Part shown: positions 40,804 through 47,993 of the stretch, one piece after another
How the letters are laid out: each line of letters begins with the position of its first letter
How positions within the stretch are numbered: position 1 is the first letter of the stretch
Assembly: GCA_030830865.1 (NCBI GenBank)
Contig: JAURME010000010.1
Coordinates: 1 to 47,993 of the forward strand
Length of the DNA: 47,993 nt
Direction of reading: 5' to 3'
Source of the DNA: Candidatus Nanopelagicales bacterium
GTDB taxonomy: Bacteria > Actinomycetota > Actinomycetes > S36-B12
Notes under the pieces: generated by a model
Seen by the model: the letters and a program-made list of their open reading frames with translations, nothing else
Told to the model about the DNA's origin: nothing
Database searches by the model: none
Made by a program: the position numbers and the translations under genes

Positions 40804-41557
40804 GATGCTCGGTCGGCAGGAGCGGAGCGTCGCCGTCGAGGTCGTGGAGCGCACCCAGTCCGTAGGCCTCTGCGAGGTTCGCCTGTGTGAGGACCTCCTC
40901 GGGCCGTCCGCTGGCGATGACCCGGCCTCCAGTGAGGATCACATGGTCCGCGGCCTGAGCCTCCTCAAGGTCGTGGGTGGTGAGGATGACGGAGCAGCCG
41001 TGCTGGGGCTCGTCATGGATGATCGCGTCGATGGTCTTGGCTGACGTGATGTCCAGCCCGGTCAGCGGCTCGTCGAGCAGGAGCAGGGTGTGGTCCTGGG
41101 CGATGCCCTGTGCGACGTAGACCCTCTGCCGCTGGCCACCGGACAGCTCCGTCAGGTGTCGGCGCGAGAGGTGGGCGATGTCGAGACGCTCCATGGCGGC
41201 ACGGACCCGCTCCCGGTCTCGCGACGATGGGCGTCGCAGGAAGCCCATGGTCGGGTAGCGGCCCATCATGACCGCCTCCTCGACCGTCAGAGGTGATCCC
41301 TTCTGCGGGGTGGAGTACTGCAGCACGTACGCGATCTGCGGCTGACTTCGCTGGGGAGTGGCGCCGAGGACGGACAGCGATCCGCTGTCGATGGGAAGAA
41401 GCCCGGCGATCGCATGGAGGAGCGTTGACTTGCCGGAGCCGTTGGGGCCGATGACCGCGGTGATCGACCCGGGCGGCACGGTGAAGTCCGACTCCCGCAG
41501 GGCGACCGTGTCGCCGCGCGAGACGACGACATGACGGCCGGCAACGGCATCAGGCAT
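40763..41557 (-). CDS. znuC: Zinc ABC transporter ATP-binding protein
   Basis: VIGPNGSGKSTLLHAIAGLL, LSGGQRQRVYVAQGIAQDHTLLLLDEPLTGLD; His-rich C-terminus [15 protein letters not shown]. Confidence 0.93.
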   Translation of the reverse strand: MPDAVAGRHVVVSRGDTVALRESDFTVPPGSITAVIGPNGSGKSTLLHAIAGLLPIDSGSLSVLGATPQRSQPQIAYVLQYSTPQKGSPLTVEEAVMMGRYPTMGFLRRPSSRDRERVRAAMERLDIAHLSRRHLTELSGGQRQRVYVAQGIAQDHTLLLLDEPLTGLDITSAKTIDAIIHDEPQHGCSVILTTHDLEEAQAADHVILTGGRVIASGRPEEVLTQANLAEAYGLGALHDLDGDAPLLPTEHHDHDHDHGDGRGH

Positions 41558-42392
41558 GGCCGACCTCCTCGAGGACACGACGCGGGGCCAGCCGGGTGAT
41601 GCCGAGGACGATGAAGAACAGCACGATCGGGACGATCGCCATGGTCGCGGAGCCGGCGGTGCCGAGGTGATAGCTCAACGTGAGACCGAACCACACAGAG
41701 AACAGTCCGATGACCGCGGCGTACACCATCATGCGCGGCACGGTGCGAGCCAGAAGGCTTGCCGTCGCCGGAGGCCCGACCAGGAGTCCGAAGACGAGCA
41801 GCGTTCCCACGGACTGGTAGCTCCCGATCACTGCTGCCGCGATGAGGACGAGCAGTGCTGCATGCGTGCGGCGTGGCCTCATGCCCAGCAGTTCGGCCTT
41901 CTCGGAGTTGAAGCTCATAGCGAGCAAGGGGCGGTACAAGGCCACGGTGACGGCGACGACGATCACCGTCAACGCCGCCTGCCAGGCGAGGTCGGAGGCC
42001 GTGACGCCAAGTGCGTCCCCGAACAGGATGCTGGTCAGGCTTCCGCTGTAACTGTCCAGGCGAGAGATGATGACCACGCCGAGGGCCAGCATGCCCACGA
42101 ACAGCAGGCCGATGGACGTGTCCTCGCTGAGGGCTGTCTGGCGGTGCACCATCTCGATGGCCGCGACCATGATCGCGGCAGCCACGGCGGCGCCGATGAT
42201 CGGATTGATGTCGAGGACGACTGCTGCAGCGATGCCTGGCACCACTCCGTGGACGAAGGCGTCCCCGAAGAAGCTCATGCCGCGCAGGACCAACCACGTG
42301 CCGACCACGGACGTCATGAGGGCCGCCAGTGCCCCGCCGAGAAGGGCGCGCTGCTGGAAGGCCAGCGCGAAGGGCTCGAGGAACCAGTCCAT
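41550..42392 (-). CDS. znuB: Zinc ABC transporter permease
   Basis: ABC-3 family: FALAFQQRALLGGALAALMTSVVGTWLVLRGMSFFGDAFVHGVVPGIAAA. Confidence 0.94.
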   Translation of the reverse strand: MDWFLEPFALAFQQRALLGGALAALMTSVVGTWLVLRGMSFFGDAFVHGVVPGIAAAVVLDINPIIGAAVAAAIMVAAIEMVHRQTALSEDTSIGLLFVGMLALGVVIISRLDSYSGSLTSILFGDALGVTASDLAWQAALTVIVVAVTVALYRPLLAMSFNSEKAELLGMRPRRTHAALLVLIAAAVIGSYQSVGTLLVFGLLVGPPATASLLARTVPRMMVYAAVIGLFSVWFGLTLSYHLGTAGSATMAIVPIVLFFIVLGITRLAPRRVLEEVGHA

Positions 42393-42396
42393 GACC

Positions 42397-43356
42397 TCAG
42401 CGCGCCTCAGGGCTCAGGGCGTCGGCGATGAGGGCGGCGTCCGTCTGCATCATGGAGATGTAGTCCTCGGCGCCTGATCCCGGCTCGCCGACGCTGCCGA
42501 CGTACAACTGGACGACCTCGATGGGCCGACCGACCTCGGAAGCCACGGCATCAGCCAGCGTCGTGGAGTCGGCGGTGTTGGCGAAGATCGCTGGCGCGTC
42601 CTCCGTCCGGATCGTGGCGACAAGGCTGGCAAGGTCCGCACTGCTGGGCTCAGCCAGCGTGCTTCCACCGGGGATGACCGTGCCGGCGATCTCGTAGCCG
42701 TAGGCCTCTGCGAGGTAGCCCAGCGCATCGTGGTCGGTGACGAGGATGCGTCGGTCGGCGGGCACGGACTCCAGTGTCGCGCGGACACCCGACTCCGCGC
42801 TGCGGATCCCGTCAGCGACCTGCGTGCCGCACTCCGCATAGGCAGTGTTGCCACCTTCGGCCAGAGCGTCGCCGATGATCTCTGCCGCGGTGGCCATGCG
42901 GGCCATGTCGAACCACACGTGCGGATCCTCGCTGCCGTGCTCGTCGGCATGGTCAGCCTGATCGTCGGCGTGGGCTCCGAAGGGGAGGGGGTCCAACCTC
43001 TCGCCCACGGCTAGGACCGTGGCTCCGTCCGACACAGCGTTGTCGAGCGAGTCCGTGAGACCGGCCTCGAGCCCGATGCCGTTGGTGATGACCAGGTCGG
43101 CGGAGACGAGCTGCGCCACCTGCTGGGACGACGGTGCGAAGTCGTGAGGGTCGGTTCCGATGGGCATGAGCGTGGTGACGGTCGCCTCGGGATCGGCGCA
43201 GGCCGCGATGTCCGAGGTGATGCTGCCGAGGATCGTCGTCGTGGTGACGATCGACGTCCCGCTGGGGGCGTCGCCGGCCGATTCGCCGGCGGAGCAGGCC
43301 GTCAGGGATGCCGTGGCCAGTACCGCAACGAGGGCCAGGACCGGGGCTGCTCGCAT
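42397..43356 (-). CDS. znuA: Zinc ABC transporter substrate-binding lipoprotein
   Basis: Lipobox-like LTACSAG, TDPHDFAPSSQQVAQL, His/Asp-rich loop HADDQADHADEHGSEDPHVWFD. Confidence 0.94.
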   Translation of the reverse strand: MRAAPVLALVAVLATASLTACSAGESAGDAPSGTSIVTTTTILGSITSDIAACADPEATVTTLMPIGTDPHDFAPSSQQVAQLVSADLVITNGIGLEAGLTDSLDNAVSDGATVLAVGERLDPLPFGAHADDQADHADEHGSEDPHVWFDMARMATAAEIIGDALAEGGNTAYAECGTQVADGIRSAESGVRATLESVPADRRILVTDHDALGYLAEAYGYEIAGTVIPGGSTLAEPSSADLASLVATIRTEDAPAIFANTADSTTLADAVASEVGRPIEVVQLYVGSVGEPGSGAEDYISMMQTDAALIADALSPEAR

Positions 43357-43362
43357 GCCTTG

Positions 43363-43393
43363 AGCCTAGGGTTAATGAAAATGACTGTCAATT
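43363..43393 (-). promoter_or_regulatory. znuA promoter (TTGACA-17-TAGGCT) with overlapping Zur-box-like palindrome
   Basis: Minus strand: TTGACA (43391-43386), 17 nt, TAGGCT (43368-43363), 6 nt, ATG at 43356. Plus-strand aatgaaaatgactgtcaatt (43374-43393) resembles the actinobacterial Zur box. Confidence 0.75.
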
Positions 43394-43418
43394 CCGTCAG
43401 AGGTCGGGGTCAAGGTGA

Positions 43419-43823
43419 TCAGAACCGGCCCATGAACTTCAGCACCACGATGCCCGCGAAGAACACCACGATCAGTGCGCGGAAGAACCGGGAGCCCGGA
43501 GACAGGGCCGGCCACGAGAGCGCGGTCAGCCACGCGAGGAAGATCCACACGACGGCGAGCAGGATGCCGCCCAGCCAGGCCCAGGAGTCGCGGAGCAGCA
43601 ATCCGCCGAACAGCAGGATCGCCGGCAGCACCACGATCAGCCACCGCGGCGTGGCGTGGAGCTTGGCGAGGAGGGGAAGGCTGATGCGCTCCAGTGTGCC
43701 GCGGGCTCCCGGGCTCGTGCTGGTGGGTCGGGGGGCCGGACGTCCCGCCCCGGGTCCGCTGGGTCCACGAACGCCCCTGGGTGTGCGGCCCTTCCCCGAT
43801 GAGTCCTTGCTGTTCCCTGCCAT
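43419..43823 (-). CDS. Small basic membrane protein (possible DUF6703-like)
   Basis: MAGNSKDSSGKGRTPRGVRG..., three hydrophobic segments; SD-like AGGGAGAG before the ATG. Confidence 0.7.
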   Translation of the reverse strand: MAGNSKDSSGKGRTPRGVRGPSGPGAGRPAPRPTSTSPGARGTLERISLPLLAKLHATPRWLIVVLPAILLFGGLLLRDSWAWLGGILLAVVWIFLAWLTALSWPALSPGSRFFRALIVVFFAGIVVLKFMGRF

Positions 43824-43869
43824 GTCTCTCCCTGACCGACCGTGCCGCCCACGCACTAACGTTCGTGGG

Positions 43870-44292
43870 GTGTCCCACCCTAGCCGTGCCCCGCTGGCCG
43901 ACCACGTCATCGTCATCAGCCGTTTCCGTGTGTCCGATGCTGAGCGCCCCGACTTCCTCACAGCCGCCGACGACGCCCTTGCGGCGCTGACGGCGCAGGA
44001 CGGGTGCCTGGCCGCGGATCTGGCGCAGGCCACGGATGATCCGCACCTGCTGCTCCTGCGCACGGAGTGGGCCGGCATCGGGGCCTACCGACGCGCGCTG
44101 TCTGCCTTCGACGTGAAGGTGCGCGCCGTTCCGCTGCTGTCCACCTGCCTGGACGAGCCGTCGGCCTTCGAGTCCGTGCGGCACTGGGATGGGGAGCGCA
44201 TCGTCTCCCATACCTCGGGGCTCGCCGCCGACGCCGGTGCCGTGGGGCTCGGCCACGCGGCCGGACCGGACGTCGACCCGGTCACCTCGTGA
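43870..44292 (+). CDS. Antibiotic biosynthesis monooxygenase (ABM) domain protein
   Basis: HVIVISRFRVSDAERPDFLTAADDALAALTAQDGCLAADLAQATDDPHLLLLRTEWAGIGAYRRAL. Confidence 0.8.
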   Translation: MSHPSRAPLADHVIVISRFRVSDAERPDFLTAADDALAALTAQDGCLAADLAQATDDPHLLLLRTEWAGIGAYRRALSAFDVKVRAVPLLSTCLDEPSAFESVRHWDGERIVSHTSGLAADAGAVGLGHAAGPDVDPVTS

Positions 44293-44777
44293 AGGAATTC
44301 GCCGACCTCGCGGACGGCGGGCGTCAGCTGGCGGTCGCCCTGACCGCGCGCCTCGACGGGGTCGACGCACTGCTCGCTCCGATTCTGCCCAACGGGGTGC
44401 CCGTTGCCCTCGGCATCACCGCGGAGCTCCCTCTGCCCGTCGTCCCGCTCGCGACCACGCGGACCGACGAGGGCGTCCGGGTGAGCGCGAGCCCCGAGCA
44501 TCTGACCGGCACCGTCGTCGTGGTGGACGACGGTGTCGAGACCGGCACCGCCGCACGGGCAGCAGCCCAGGCCCTGCGAGAAGCGGGTGTCGACCGCGTG
44601 CTCCTGGCCGTGCCCGTGTGTCCACGGGAGGCTCTGGCAGACCTCGCCCTGCGCTACGACGACGTCATCGCGGTGACCACACCACTGGTCCGGCGCAGCC
44701 TGACCTGGCACTACGAGGACTTCGACACCATCGACGAGGCGGAGGCACTGCGACGGCTGGGCGACCACTCCTCCTAG
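44289..44777 (+). CDS. Phosphoribosyltransferase-like protein
   Basis: PRTase signature VVVVDDGVETGTAARAAAQALREAG; overlaps the ABM gene by GTGA. Confidence 0.82.
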   Translation: MKEFADLADGGRQLAVALTARLDGVDALLAPILPNGVPVALGITAELPLPVVPLATTRTDEGVRVSASPEHLTGTVVVVDDGVETGTAARAAAQALREAGVDRVLLAVPVCPREALADLALRYDDVIAVTTPLVRRSLTWHYEDFDTIDEAEALRRLGDHSS

Positions 44778-44789
44778 GATTGCCGCACT

Positions 44790-46172
44790 ATGGCCAGTGA
44801 TCGCGTCGACGCCGTCGTCAACCTCTGCAAGCGCCGCGGGTTCGTCTTCCCGTCCTCCGAGATCTACGGAGGCACCCGCTCCGCGTGGGACTACGGCCCG
44901 CTGGGTGTCGAGTTGAAGGAGAACGTGCGCCGCCAGTGGTGGCAGGCCGTCGTCCGCAACCGCGACGACGTCGTGGGCATCGACTCGTCGATCATCCTCG
45001 CGCCGCAGGTGTGGGAGGCCTCGGGTCACGTCAACGCGTTCGTCGACCCCCTCACCGAGTGCAGGAAGTGCCACAAGCGCTGGCGCGCCGATCAACTGAT
45101 CGAGGCCTACGAGGAGAAGAACGGCAAGGAGCCCGAGAACGGCCTCGCCGACATCGTCTGCACCAATTGCGGCACCAAGGGCGACTTCACCGAGCCCAAG
45201 GACTTCAACGGCATGCTCCGCACGGCCGTCGGCCCGGTCGAGGATGCCGGCTCGGTGCACTATCTGCGACCGGAGACCGCACAGGGCATCTTCGTCAACT
45301 ACCTGAACGTCATGAACGCCGCGCGCAAGAAGCCGCCGTTCGGCATCGGTCAGACGGGCAAGAGCTTCCGCAACGAGATCACGCCCGGCAACTTCATCTT
45401 CCGCACCCGTGAGTTTGAGCAGATGGAGATGGAGTTCTTCGTCAAGCCCGGCACCGATGAGGAGTGGCACGAGTACTGGATGCAGCAGCGCTGGGACTGG
45501 TACGTCGACCTCGGCATGGATCCGGAGAACATGCGCTTCTTCGAGCACCCGCAGGAGAAGCTCAGCCACTACTCCAAGCGCACCGTCGACATCGAGTACC
45601 GGTTCCGCTTTGCCGGCAGCGAGTGGGCCGAGCTCGAGGGGATCGCCAACCGCACCGATTTCGACCTCACCACTCACGGTGAGCACTCGGGCACCGACCA
45701 CTCCTACTTCGATCAGGAGACCGAGGAGCGCTGGACGCCCTACGTCATCGAGCCTGCAGCGGGCCTTACCCGCGCCGTGCTCGCCTTCTTGCTCGATGCG
45801 TATGACGAGGACGAGGCCCCCAACTCGAAGGGCGGTGTCGACAAGCGCACCGTGCTGCGCTTCGACCCGCGTCTCGCGCCGGTCAAAGTGGCCGTGCTTC
45901 CGCTGTCCCGTAACGAGAAGCTCACCCCGGCGGCCAAGGAGCTCGCGGCGACGCTCCGCAAGCACTGGAACATCGAGTTCGACGATGCCGGGGCCATCGG
46001 GCGCCGCTACCGCCGTCAGGACGAAATCGGCACACCGTTCTGCGTGACGTTCGACTTCGACTCCCTCGATGACAACGCGGTGACGGTGCGCGAGCGGGAT
46101 TCGATGCAGCAGGAGCGCATCGCGATCGCCGAACTCGTCGGCTGGCTGGCGCCGAAGCTGCCCGCCTGCTGA
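44790..46172 (+). CDS. glyS: Glycyl-tRNA synthetase (alpha2 type)
   Basis: [84 protein letters not shown]. Confidence 0.98.
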   Translation: MASDRVDAVVNLCKRRGFVFPSSEIYGGTRSAWDYGPLGVELKENVRRQWWQAVVRNRDDVVGIDSSIILAPQVWEASGHVNAFVDPLTECRKCHKRWRADQLIEAYEEKNGKEPENGLADIVCTNCGTKGDFTEPKDFNGMLRTAVGPVEDAGSVHYLRPETAQGIFVNYLNVMNAARKKPPFGIGQTGKSFRNEITPGNFIFRTREFEQMEMEFFVKPGTDEEWHEYWMQQRWDWYVDLGMDPENMRFFEHPQEKLSHYSKRTVDIEYRFRFAGSEWAELEGIANRTDFDLTTHGEHSGTDHSYFDQETEERWTPYVIEPAAGLTRAVLAFLLDAYDEDEAPNSKGGVDKRTVLRFDPRLAPVKVAVLPLSRNEKLTPAAKELAATLRKHWNIEFDDAGAIGRRYRRQDEIGTPFCVTFDFDSLDDNAVTVRERDSMQQERIAIAELVGWLAPKLPAC

Positions 46173-46188
46173 TCGAGGTCAGCAGGCG
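46163..46188. terminator. Hairpin spanning the convergent glyS and trkA-N stop codons
   Basis: cgcctgctga-tcgagg-tcagcaggcg: 10-bp perfect stem covering TGA (46170-46172) and minus-strand TGA (46181-46179); no T tract. Confidence 0.5.
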
Positions 46189-47585
46189 CAGCGGGCGCTG
46201 ACCGACCGCTGTGTGACCGGGGCTGACCCCGGATCCATCAGGCAGACCACGCGATCACCTTCGGGAACCACGGCGTACGGCTGCCCTCCGAGCAGAGACC
46301 GTGCGACGAACGCAGCGGTGAGACCGTTCACGTCGATGACGGGTCCGATCGGGAACAGTGATCGCGTCTCGTCGATGGCGTCGTCGGCCCCCGCTCGCAG
46401 CACCACCTGAAGCCCGGGCCGCACGGCAGTCGCAGCGAGGGCCACGGCGATGCTGTCGCGCTCCTCGCTCCCAGCCGCGACGAGAGCGACGGCGTTGTTG
46501 ATGCCGGCCCGCTTGAGCACGCGCCGTGAGGTGGCATCGCCGATGATGACCGGGATGTTCAGGTCGCGGGCGAGTCCTAGCCCCGACGCGTGGGGGAATC
46601 GCTCGATGCCCAGCACCGCAACGCCGAGGGCTCGGAGCTCCTGGGCGAGCCGGATGCCGACCTGCCCCATGCCGACGACGATCACGTGGCCACCGTGCGG
46701 GATGACCCTGCGGCCGAACAGCGCGACGTGTCGGCCCGAGAGCAGGTGGTGGACGATGCCGGCGGCGAACGCCGCGGTGAAGCCCATCACGAGCAGCGCT
46801 GCGATCGTCGCCCAGACGAGTTCCGCCGTGTGGTCCTGCAGGTCCGGTGCCGAGATCGTGGCGGTCGTCCGAGTGGCGTCGTAGAGGGCGCGGAGCAGTG
46901 AGTTGTGCTGCAGGCCCACGAGGGTGTCGATCGCGATGATGAGGAGCAGTCCGAAGGCTCCGCCGAGGAGGACCGCCGAGCCCGAGTCGTAGGCGTGCAG
47001 TTGGCCGCGGATCCTGCCGAACAGGCCTCGGAACCGCAGTCCCGACGGTGTCGTGAAGGGTTCGACCCGGGCAAGGTCGCCACCGTCGCCCGAGGGAGTG
47101 TCGATGGCGACCCACTGGGCCTCCAGCGATGAGCCACGGCGCCGGATGGCATCGTGTTCCGGAGCGATGGCGGCCGCCACGATCGACGGCACGCTGATGG
47201 ACGCGGGGGACAGCACCACGCAGTTCGGCACGTTCGCCTCGAGTTGCTTGCGCACGGTGCGGTCGAACAGCGCCACGAAGAGGCGGATGCCGGGTCGCAT
47301 GTGCTCGATGACGAGGCTGTAGCGCAGGGCGCGGATGTCGTCGTGAAGCAGGACCGCGACTCCGGTGACGCCGGCGTGCAGTGCCGCCCGGAGTTCGGCG
47401 TCCGACGGATCGTCGAGGTGGATCGTCGACGTCCCGGCGTCCTGCAGGAGTGCGCACGCGCGCCGACCCACGTCGGTGTGGCCGATCACGACCACCACCC
47501 CGGTTGCTGCGTCAGTTGTTGGGGTCGACACGCCGGTGTCGACCCCAACAACTGACGCAGCAACGTCCTCGGATGCGGGATTCAC
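46179..47585 (-). CDS. TrkA-N / two-TM / TrkA-N domain protein (putative ion channel or NAD-binding membrane protein)
   Basis: VVVVIGHTDVGRRACALL (first Rossmann), two hydrophobic helices, HVIVVGMGQVGIRLAQELRALGVAVLGIE (second Rossmann). GTG start. Confidence 0.85.
   Translation of the reverse strand: MNPASEDVAASVVGVDTGVSTPTTDAATGVVVVIGHTDVGRRACALLQDAGTSTIHLDDPSDAELRAALHAGVTGVAVLLHDDIRALRYSLVIEHMRPGIRLFVALFDRTVRKQLEANVPNCVVLSPASISVPSIVAAAIAPEHDAIRRRGSSLEAQWVAIDTPSGDGGDLARVEPFTTPSGLRFRGLFGRIRGQLHAYDSGSAVLLGGAFGLLLIIAIDTLVGLQHNSLLRALYDATRTTATISAPDLQDHTAELVWATIAALLVMGFTAAFAAGIVHHLLSGRHVALFGRRVIPHGGHVIVVGMGQVGIRLAQELRALGVAVLGIERFPHASGLGLARDLNIPVIIGDATSRRVLKRAGINNAVALVAAGSEERDSIAVALAATAVRPGLQVVLRAGADDAIDETRSLFPIGPVIDVNGLTAAFVARSLLGGQPYAVVPEGDRVVCLMDPGSAPVTQRSVSARCAC
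47503..47564. repeat. Long perfect inverted repeat (element B) within the 5' coding region of the TrkA-N gene
   Basis: Left arm gttgctgcgtcagttgttggggtcgacac (47503-47531), loop gccg, right arm gtgtcgaccccaacaactgacgcagcaac (47536-47564): 29/29 complementarity. Confidence 0.97.
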
Positions 47586-47594
47586 GGGATGAGC

Positions 47595-47993
47595 CTAGGT
47601 GTCTGAATGCTCCTTCGGGGGCTCGTATCCCTCAGACTCCACCCGGGCGGCGTTCTTCGGCAGCAGCAGGCTGGTCAGGGCGCCGAGGAGGACAAACCCG
47701 CCGGCGACCCAGGCCACGAGCTTGATCGCGTCCGCGAACCCTGCTGACGCACCCTCGACGATTACCTGACCGTCCGGGGCATTCGCGAATCCGGGCAGCG
47801 CCTGGCCGGCGGAGGCCGCCATGGCGTCGGACACCTGCTCGGCCTGGGCCGCGGGAACCCCTCGGTCCTCCAGCTGTCCGGCCACACCGTTGAGGCCGAA
47901 CAGCAGGGTCGCCCCGATGATCGCCGTGCCAATGGCGGCACCGACCTGGCGTGACGTGGACTGAACCGCGCTGCCCTGACCCGACTCGGCCAC
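47595..47993 (-). CDS. C-terminal part of DHA2-type MFS transporter, truncated by the window edge
   Basis: VAESGQGSAVQSTSRQVGAAIGTAIIGATLLFGLNG matches the EmrB/QacA TM13-14 region; final TM and hydrophilic tail. Confidence 0.85.
   Translation of the reverse strand: MAESGQGSAVQSTSRQVGAAIGTAIIGATLLFGLNGVAGQLEDRGVPAAQAEQVSDAMAASAGQALPGFANAPDGQVIVEGASAGFADAIKLVAWVAGGFVLLGALTSLLLPKNAARVESEGYEPPKEHSDT

Noticed and set aside
1-47993. CRISPR arrays, prophage, transposases, toxin-antitoxin pairs or defence islands
   Set aside because: No regularly spaced direct repeats and no integrase, transposase, Cas, capsid or toxin-like ORFs found by eye; the gene content is typical core genome.

Overview
This is a 48-kb, high-GC, densely coding chromosomal window from an actinobacterium. 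I infer the lineage from gene order and codon bias and did not verify it. It reads as a core-genome housekeeping block: (rne)-rplU-rpmA-obgE-proB-x-proA-sORF-nadD-rsfS-(gpgP-like phosphatase)-tRNA-Ala-MFS-folP2-gpgS, EamA, TIG protein, leuS, ycaQ/alkX-like, degV, plsY, comEA-comEC-holA, tetR, rpsT, lepA, hemW, Dabb protein, Tat-type beta carbonic anhydrase, CIRCE-hrcA-dnaJ-rsmE-HIT-phoH-ybeY-corC-EamA-era, AI-2E, recO, uppS, zur-znuC-znuB-znuA, DUF, ABM-PRTase-glyS, a TrkA-N/2TM/TrkA-N protein and the C-terminus of a DHA2 MFS transporter. I see no transposase, prophage, CRISPR array or rRNA. The most unusual signal is a pair of long, perfect inverted repeats 45 kb apart (2594-2655, 24-bp arms; 47503-47564, 29-bp arms). 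They share the core GTCAGTTGT[C/T]GGGGT with a compensated base-pair change, and the second lies inside the 5' coding region of the TrkA-N gene. Other notable observations are a recurring leaderless-promoter layout (TANNNT, 6-7 nt, start codon), a 15-bp divergent AI-2E/recO intergenic region, a Zur-box-overlapping leaderless znuA promoter, co-localised gpgP-like/folP2/gpgS genes, and a dual-coded His-Asp tail at the znuC/zur overlap. No searches were run; homology calls rest on recognised motifs and gene order.
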